Origin: JBCBZH01 sp039815415
GTDB taxonomy: Bacteria; Bacteroidota; Rhodothermia; Rhodothermales; Rubricoccaceae
Reading direction: 5' to 3'
DNA: 21,582 nt
Assembly (NCBI GenBank): GCA_039815415.1
Contig: JBCBZH010000038.1
Coordinates: 1 to 21,582, forward strand
Below the pieces are notes generated by a model, which ran no database searches, was not told the origin of the DNA, and saw nothing but the letters and a program-made list of their open reading frames with translations. Shown one piece after another: positions 16,814 to 21,582 of this stretch. A program made the position numbers and the translations under genes. Positions within the stretch are counted from its first letter, which is position 1. Each line of letters starts with the position of its first letter.

Positions 16814-19195
16814 TTAGATCACCGAGTAGGTCTTGATCTCGATCTCCTCACGCTCGGCGACCGATCGGACGCCGGAGACCGGACGCACCTGGAACCCGAT
16901 GATGATGGCATCGGATGCCGCAGCCAGCATCACGTCGGATTCAGTGATCGCGCCCACGCCGGAGTGGACGATGTCCACTGCGACCTCGTCGTTGGAGAGC
17001 TTCAGGAGGGCATCCGAGAGAGCTTCCACCGAACCGCCCACATCGCCCTTGATGACGAGGTTGAGGTTCGAGATCTCGCCGAGGGCCATGCGGCGGCTCA
17101 GGTCGGCCAGCGTCACGTGGCGGCGCTGGTGCAGTGTCTGCTCACGAATGAGCTGCTGCCGCTTCGAAGCGATGTCACGCGCCTCGCGCTCATCGTCGAG
17201 TACAATCAGACGGTCTCCCACGTCTGGCGCGTCGGAGAGTCCCAGGATCTGCACCGGCGTCGACGGGCCAGCCACCTTCACGCGGTGATCCCGCTCATCG
17301 AACATGGCGCGGACGCGTCCAGAGGTCAGGCCAACCACGTAGGCATCGCCTTCCTCCAGCGTGCCCGTCTGAACCAGAACCGTGGCAACAACGCCCCGGC
17401 CTTTATCGAGGCGGGCTTCCACAACAGTCCCGACCGCGTTGCGGTCCGGGTTTGCCGTCAGCTCGAGCAAGTCAGCTTCGAGCTGCACTTTCTCGAGGAG
17501 CGAGTCGACTCCTGTTCCGTCGAGGGCGGAGATCAGCTCGCACTGGACATTTCCGCCATACTGCTCCACTTGCACCCCCTGCTCGGCGAGCTGGGACATA
17601 ATCTTGTCCGGGTTGGCGGCGTCGCGGTCGATCTTGTTGATCGCCACCACCATGGGGACTTCAGCCGCCTTCGAGTGGTTGATGGCTTCGATGGTCTGCG
17701 GCATCACCTCATCGTCCGCCGCCACCACGATGATGACGATGTCCGTCACCTGGGCACCACGGGCACGCATGGCCGTGAACGCCTCGTGACCTGGCGTGTC
17801 TAGGAACGTCAGCTCGGCGCCCTCTTCTGTCTCGACGCGGTAGGCACCGATGTGCTGCGTGATGCCACCGGCCTCGCCCGCGACGACGTTGGCATTGCGG
17901 ATGTAGTCCAGCAGCGAGGTCTTGCCGTGATCCACGTGGCCCATGATGGTCACGATGGGCGAGCGCGGCTCGAGATCCTCCTCGGCGTCTTCGACCTCGA
18001 GGTCAAACTCGTCCTCGATGTCATCCATGAACTCGACCTCGAAGTCGAACTCATCGGCCATCAACGTGATGGCATCAGCGTCAAGCCGCTGGTTGATGGA
18101 CACCATCATGCCCAGCTCAAAGCCCTTTGAGATGACGTCCGTGACAGGCACGTTCATCGCCTCCGCCAGCTCGCCGGTGGAGATAAACTCCATGACGCGC
18201 AGGATGGAGGACTGCTCCATCATCTCCTGCTCCTGAGCCTCACGGATGGCCGCGCGTTCGTCGCGGCGGGCACGGCGGCGCTTCTGGCGTGAACGTCCGC
18301 TGCCGGACCCCATCGCGCTCAGCGTCTGCTGGACGTTCTGCTGGACCTCGTTCTGGTCGACCTTCCGCTTCTTGCCTTTCTTGCTCCGCTTGGAGTCACG
18401 GTCGCCCGTGGACGTGTCGGCGCTGTCCCCAGACGCCTTGGTCGTCTTCTTGCGCTTGCGACGTCGACCAGAGTCGATGCCCGAGAGGTCGATTTTCCCC
18501 AGGACAGTGGGGCCGGACAGGCTGTAGCGATCCGCCCGGACGACGCCTGCGGAATCGGATTCCGGCCCGTCCTCGTCGGTATCTCCATCGGAGCCTTCAG
18601 CCGTTGACGGGTCGTCTGACGCCTCAGGCTCGGACAGCTCAGGCTCGCTCACCTCTGCCTCTGCCGATTCAGGAGGCGCCGTCGAGCTGGCGAGTGGCTC
18701 AGGCTCGGGTGCCTCCATCACCGGCTCTGGCTCGGGGTCTGGCTCAGGCTCGGGTGCCTCCACCACCGGTTCCGGCTCGGGGTCTGGCTCAGGCTCGGGC
18801 GCCTCCACCACCGGCTCAGGCTCGGGGTCTGGCTCAGGCTCGGGCGCCTCCACCACCGGTTCTGGCTCGGGGTCTGGCTCGGGTGCCTCGGCTACCGGTT
18901 CCGGCTCCGATTCAGGCGCGGGCGTCTCGCCGCTCGCCTCCGCAATCTGTGCCCTCAGCTCGCGAACGCGGGCCTTGGCTTCGGCGTCTTCCGAGTATGC
19001 CTCCACAAGTGAGGCGTACATCTCGGGCGAGAGCTTGGCATTCGGGTCTCCGGCTTCCAGCTTGGCATCCAGCTCGAAGTCGCGTTCGCGGAGCGCATCC
19101 ACGATGGTCCCTGCCGCGACGTTGAGTTCGCGGGTGACCTGAAACAGGCGCTTGCTCTTGGGCTTGTTGGAACGGGCCTTTCGAGTCGTGGGCAT
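16814..19195 (-). CDS. infB: Translation initiation factor IF-2, interrupted by an in-frame TAA
   Basis: The product is 793 aa to the stop, 913 codons if read through to 16454. IF-2 is the GTPase that brings initiator tRNA to the ribosome. Seen in order: an IF2_N helix-turn region (residues about 15-55, FQVTRELNVAAGTIVDALRE); a Glu/Pro-rich repeat linker at about 95-165; a Lys/Arg-rich stretch at about 235-320; a second IF2_N-like region from about 328; then the G domain with GHVDHGKT at 419-426, GGITQHIG, DTPGH at 466-470, NKID at 520-523 and SAL at 556-558; and domains II and III up to IKTYSVI. The stop falls where the family has a conserved Tyr (E. coli SVIYNLIDEV), so TAC or TAT has become TAA. 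The ATG at 19195 gives a normal start. It follows nusA by 128 bases with no ylxR or ylxQ between. Confidence 0.93.
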   Translation of the reverse strand: MPTTRKARSNKPKSKRLFQVTRELNVAAGTIVDALRERDFELDAKLEAGDPNAKLSPEMYASLVEAYSEDAEAKARVRELRAQIAEASGETPAPESEPEPVAEAPEPDPEPEPVVEAPEPEPDPEPEPVVEAPEPEPDPEPEPVVEAPEPEPDPEPEPVMEAPEPEPLASSTAPPESAEAEVSEPELSEPEASDDPSTAEGSDGDTDEDGPESDSAGVVRADRYSLSGPTVLGKIDLSGIDSGRRRKRKKTTKASGDSADTSTGDRDSKRSKKGKKRKVDQNEVQQNVQQTLSAMGSGSGRSRQKRRRARRDERAAIREAQEQEMMEQSSILRVMEFISTGELAEAMNVPVTDVISKGFELGMMVSINQRLDADAITLMADEFDFEVEFMDDIEDEFDLEVEDAEEDLEPRSPIVTIMGHVDHGKTSLLDYIRNANVVAGEAGGITQHIGAYRVETEEGAELTFLDTPGHEAFTAMRARGAQVTDIVIIVVAADDEVMPQTIEAINHSKAAEVPMVVAINKIDRDAANPDKIMSQLAEQGVQVEQYGGNVQCELISALDGTGVDSLLEKVQLEADLLELTANPDRNAVGTVVEARLDKGRGVVATVLVQTGTLEEGDAYVVGLTSGRVRAMFDERDHRVKVAGPSTPVQILGLSDAPDVGDRLIVLDDEREARDIASKRQQLIREQTLHQRRHVTLADLSRRMALGEISNLNLVIKGDVGGSVEALSDALLKLSNDEVAVDIVHSGVGAITESDVMLAAASDAIIIGFQVRPVSGVRSVAEREEIEIKTYSVI
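18701..18903. repeat. 45-bp tandem repeat inside infB
   Basis: The block gcctccaNca recurs at 18711, 18756, 18801 and 18846, exactly 45 bases apart, with a shortened unit 39 bases on at 18885. It encodes a 15-residue Glu/Pro/Asp repeat (PEPEPDPEPEPVVEA) in the linker between the IF-2 N-terminal regions. Units differ at a few silent positions. Copy number is likely to vary between strains. Confidence 0.9.
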
Positions 19196-19323
19196 TCGGT
19201 ACGGTCTGGAAGGGGCGGCCGGAGGCCAAAGCTTACGGTACAGCGGCTGTGCACGCGCAGGTGCCGCTAGAATTGCTGACGCGGACGGCGGGTCGCTCCA
19301 CCCTCCACGCTATGTCGTGAGGT

Positions 19324-20781
19324 CTATGCAGCAGATGGGGTCTCATCTTCAGCGGGCTCTTCCGATACGTCCGACGTGGGGTCGGCATCATCGGCATCGC
19401 TCTTCTCGGAGTCGCCGTTGCCACCTTCGTGGCCACCGGTTTCCTCCTCCGACTCATCGGACACAGAGGTGTCCTCGTTCAGTTCAGCCCCGAGGTCTGA
19501 GGCATCCAGCGTCGGCGTCTCGGCCTCCTCATCGGTCTCGAACTCGTTGCGCATCAGAAGGACAATCTTCTGGGCCGTGGCTTCTGGAAGCTCGGTACGC
19601 CGTGCCAGCTCGGGGGCCGACAGCTCGAGGACAGCCTTGGCCGTGTCGCAGCCGATGTCCTTGAGCTTCTGGATGATCTCACCCGGAATGGCGTCGGCGA
19701 ACTCCTCGATGTCTACGTCCTCTTCATCTTCCTTGATGTTGCGGTAGACATCCAGCTCGTAGCCGGACAGCATGGAAGCAAGGCGGATGTTCTGGCCGCC
19801 GCGTCCGATCGCCATCGAGACCTCGTCGGCGGGCACCGTCACGCGTGCGCGAGGTGGATCCAGGTCATCGTTCAGCTCCACCGCGATGGGCTTGGCAGGC
19901 GCAAGGGCGCGCTTGATGAACTCGATCTTGTCTTCGGTCCAGGGCACCACGTCAATGTTCTCGCCGCCCAGTTCGCGGACGACAGCATGGATGCGGGACC
20001 CCTTAACGCCAACACATGCGCCCACCGGATCAACACGATCATCGTGGGAGATGACAGCGATCTTGGCTCGCTCGCCAGGCAGCCGGACAATCTTCTTCAG
20101 CTCGATGATCCCGTCGTAGATCTCCGGGACCTCCAGCTCGAAGAGGCGCTCGATGAACACAGGCGCCGTGCGGCTGATGCGTACCTGCGGGCTGGCGCCT
20201 GCATCACGATCTACCTCGGTCACAACGGCCCGGAGCATGTCGCCCTTGCGGTAGCGGTCCTTCGGAATCTGACCGTCGCGTGGAAGCACCAGCTCGGTCT
20301 TGTTGTGGAGAACCAGCACTTCGCGGCGGCGCGTCTGGTAGATCTCGCCCACCACCACCTCGTCCACGAGCTGGCTGTATTCGCGGAAGATGTTCTCCTT
20401 CTCGATGTCGCGGATGCGCTGGCGGAAGGTCTGGAGAGCCGTCTGGACGGCCCGGCGCCCGAAATCTTCGATCTTGATCGCCTCCGCGACCTCCTCCTCT
20501 ACCTCATAGTCCTCGTCGATCTCCAGCGCATCCGAGAGCTCGATCTCCGTCACCGGATCCTCGAGATCGAAGTCCTCCACCACCTCACGCACATGCGTGA
20601 TCTGATAGTCCCCATTGTCGGGGTTAAACACGATCTGGAACGCCTCCGGGTCGTCAGCGCCATAGCGCTTCTTGATCATCGCCCGGAACACGTCCTCAAT
20701 GATGACCTGGAGCGTGTCGCGGTCGATGTCCTTCTCGCGCGCGATCTCGGCGAAGGAGGAAACGAGAACGGTGCTTTGCAT
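19324..20781 (-). CDS. nusA: Transcription termination/antitermination factor NusA
   Basis: The product is 485 aa. It binds RNA polymerase and nascent RNA and modulates pausing, termination and antitermination. The N-terminal domain (about 1-130) has the usual AREKDIDRDTLQVIIEDVFRAMIKKRYG; S1 starts near 140 (VVGEIYQTRRREVLVL); KH1 carries GACVGVKGSRIHAVVREL (near 255) and the following ENIDVVPW; KH2 carries MAIGRGGQNIRLAS (near 322-335). A single helix-hairpin-like segment (IPGEIIQKLKDIGCDTAKAVLEL...) is followed by a very acidic Ser/Glu/Asp tail of about 60 residues with no motif. The ATG at 20781 matches the family start. It lies 47 bases after rimP. The 128-base spacer before infB contains a modest stem (19242-19268). 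Confidence 0.97.
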   Translation of the reverse strand: MQSTVLVSSFAEIAREKDIDRDTLQVIIEDVFRAMIKKRYGADDPEAFQIVFNPDNGDYQITHVREVVEDFDLEDPVTEIELSDALEIDEDYEVEEEVAEAIKIEDFGRRAVQTALQTFRQRIRDIEKENIFREYSQLVDEVVVGEIYQTRRREVLVLHNKTELVLPRDGQIPKDRYRKGDMLRAVVTEVDRDAGASPQVRISRTAPVFIERLFELEVPEIYDGIIELKKIVRLPGERAKIAVISHDDRVDPVGACVGVKGSRIHAVVRELGGENIDVVPWTEDKIEFIKRALAPAKPIAVELNDDLDPPRARVTVPADEVSMAIGRGGQNIRLASMLSGYELDVYRNIKEDEEDVDIEEFADAIPGEIIQKLKDIGCDTAKAVLELSAPELARRTELPEATAQKIVLLMRNEFETDEEAETPTLDASDLGAELNEDTSVSDESEEETGGHEGGNGDSEKSDADDADPTSDVSEEPAEDETPSAA

Positions 20782-20828
20782 AAGGGAGAGCAGTCAGCGA
20801 TCAGCAGGGTGTGATCGGGGAAGGGCGA

Positions 20829-21305
20829 TTACCAGGGGAGCTGGACGCGAGCGTCTACGACGTCGCTAAAGGGAATGTCGAGTGTGTCTCCGTTCGTCAG
20901 CTCGAGCGTGAGCGCCTCAGCGGTGGTCGATGCGAGGCGGCCCTTGACCCGGGCCTCGTCGGTGCCGTTGAGGTAGGTCACCTTGAGGTCTCGGCCGACG
21001 TGGCGGGGATACTGGCGCGGGAGCGAGAGCGGCCGATCTGCGCCTGGCGACGAGACCTCCAGGCGGTAGGCGCCATCGACCACCTCGTCGGTCTCCAGCA
21101 CGAAGCCGAGCTGGCGGCTGGCGGTCGCAAGGTCGTCCACGCCCGCGCCGTCGTCGGCATCGAGGTAGACAGAAACCACGCGGCTGCCTTTGTGCCCCCG
21201 CACCTCAACATCGACCACGTAGAGATCGGTTTCGGCCACGGTCTCCTCGGCTACCGCGCGGATGCGGTCGGCGAGGGTCTCGGGGACGGGGATGGAGGTA
21301 GACAC
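20829..21305 (-). CDS. rimP: Ribosome maturation factor RimP
   Basis: The product is 158 aa from the GTG at 21305; a TTG at 21317 would add four residues. There is no ATG near the conserved start. Family landmarks: LYVVDVEVRGHKGSRVVSVYLDADDGAGVDDLATASRQLGFVLE split by normal spacing, YRLEVSSPGADRPLS, then the C-terminal SH3-like part VKGRLASTTAEALTLEL and IPFSDVVDARV. RimP helps assemble the 30S subunit. It is the first gene of the rimP-nusA-infB operon, as in most bacteria. Upstream lie 277 bases without a gene in which a perfect terminator-like stem (21336-21359) stands just before the start. Confidence 0.93.
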   Translation of the reverse strand: MSTSIPVPETLADRIRAVAEETVAETDLYVVDVEVRGHKGSRVVSVYLDADDGAGVDDLATASRQLGFVLETDEVVDGAYRLEVSSPGADRPLSLPRQYPRHVGRDLKVTYLNGTDEARVKGRLASTTAEALTLELTNGDTLDIPFSDVVDARVQLPW

Positions 21306-21582
21306 GAAGGACAGCAACGCGAGGGCAGACGGAAAACGCCCGTTCGGCGGAACGGGCGTCGCATGGGCAGGCGCATCGGGAGTCGGACCCGAGCGGCGCA
21401 GGCCAGGTACGGTCGGAGACAGTCACCTGTTTCCGGTCGCTCGCTCCGCGAAGGAGCATCCGTAAGGTACGGCACCGGGCTGGCGGCGGGCAATCACGAA
21501 ACCTCCCTCTGGCCCCGCTTTCCCCTCTTCTGGATGTGCAGAATGCGTGAGGGCATTCACACAGCACACCTCTGATCGAGGT
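21306..21582 (-). other. Non-coding leader/promoter region of the rimP operon
   Basis: No credible gene is seen here. Read on the minus strand it contains, in order, a GAATGC/GCATTC stem near 21541-21560, a weak -35/-10-like pair (TTGCCC at 21488-21493 and TACCTT at 21464-21469, 18 bases apart), a GCTCC/GGAGC stem near 21445-21460, and the perfect stem at 21336-21359. In enterobacteria a tRNA (metY) occupies this place; none is recognisable here. Confidence 0.35.
21336..21359 (-). terminator. Terminator-like hairpin just upstream of rimP
   Basis: ACGCCCGTTC and GAACGGGCGT form a perfect 10-bp stem around a four-base loop. On the minus strand the stem is followed by TTTTCC. It lies 30 bases before the rimP start, so it would stop transcripts arriving from upstream or attenuate the operon's own leader transcript. 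Confidence 0.6.

Larger units (their letters stand above)
1989..21116. repeat. Dispersed 10-mer CGAGCTGGCG, 21 exact copies on both strands
   Basis: Copies reading CGAGCTGGCG on the plus strand start at 3851, 5419, 7370, 7509, 10536, 11402, 13789, 14720, 15969, 18683 and 21107. Copies on the minus strand (plus-strand CGCCAGCTCG) start at 1989, 7397, 8198, 9904, 10596, 13883, 14535, 14661, 15593 and 18164. Nine-of-ten matches were seen at 1180, 1353, 3734, 4840, 6957, 15620, 16001, 19603 and 20367. The base before the motif is T in over half of the copies, and the base after it is usually a purine. Reading frames differ: it encodes ELA, ASS, RAG or RQL in the plus-strand genes. Three copies are intergenic. 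The counts were made by eye. Confidence 0.85.

Noticed and set aside
16814..16816. Stop codon in infB as a selenocysteine or pyrrolysine site, or as a reassigned codon
   Set aside because: The codon is TAA, not TGA or TAG, the replaced residue is a tyrosine, and TAA ends other genes in the window normally.
18701..18903. CRISPR-like regular spacing in the infB repeat
   Set aside because: Units are contiguous with no spacers and are in frame within a coding sequence.
18289..19125. A long plus-strand frame rich in Pro/Ala/Arg opposite the infB repeats
   Set aside because: It is the reverse reading of the 45-bp acidic repeat and has no independent support.
1989..21116. The dispersed 10-mer as a restriction site, transposon end or Chi-like signal
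   Set aside because: It is not palindromic, no target duplications or transposase genes flank it, and the strand split is even within this window; Chi-like use cannot be fully excluded without the replication direction.
21376..21392. A T-arm-like stem-loop (TCGGG, loop TCCGACT, CCCGA on the minus strand) upstream of rimP, where some bacteria have a tRNA gene
   Set aside because: The loop lacks the invariant second T, no matching acceptor strands, D-arm or anticodon arm could be found at the right distance.
20811..21575. A 254-codon plus-strand frame across rimP and its leader
   Set aside because: It is antisense to rimP, whose family motifs are clear, and shows no recognisable domain.

Overview
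The window looks like chromosomal DNA from a GC-rich member of the Bacteroidota/Rhodothermota group (a Rhodothermales-type marine or mildly halophilic bacterium is my best guess). The main reasons are the type IX secretion (T9SS) type A sorting domains that end four of the plus-strand proteins, the general lack of Shine-Dalgarno sequences, the high GC content, and the strongly acidic NusA and IF-2 proteins. The taxonomic call is inference from these traits, not from a marker search.

Left part (1-10791, all plus strand), secreted and surface proteins. A large multidomain protein cut by the window edge (choice-of-anchor D type, MAM-like, cohesin, dockerin, cohesin, T9SS tail) is followed by a second T9SS cargo with a signal peptide, a cohesin-like domain and cadherin/Ig-like domains. 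Next come two tandem copies of a DUF1800-DUF1501 cassette. Both DUF1501 proteins carry a twin-arginine type leader and a T9SS tail. Both DUF1800 proteins carry only a bare RRAFL motif.

Right part (10847-21305, all minus strand), the classic transcription/translation operon. Read in the direction of transcription it is rimP - nusA - infB - rbfA - truB - ribF - rpsO - pnp, followed after a strong terminator by mscL. These genes link ribosome maturation (RimP, RbfA), transcription elongation (NusA), translation initiation (IF-2), tRNA pseudouridylation (TruB), flavin cofactor synthesis (RibF), ribosomal protein S15 and RNA decay (PNPase). The order is that of Bacillus subtilis without ylxR, ylxQ and ylxP.

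Two observations stand out. First, the non-palindromic 10-mer CGAGCTGGCG occurs 21 times exactly by hand count, 11 times on one strand and 10 on the other. It lies in genes of unrelated function, in several reading frames and in spacers, often as inverted pairs. Composition predicts about 0.1 copy. It behaves like a DNA uptake sequence or another genome-wide DNA-level signal. Second, infB is interrupted by an in-frame TAA exactly where a conserved tyrosine codon is expected, with a perfectly conserved C-terminal domain continuing in the same frame behind it.
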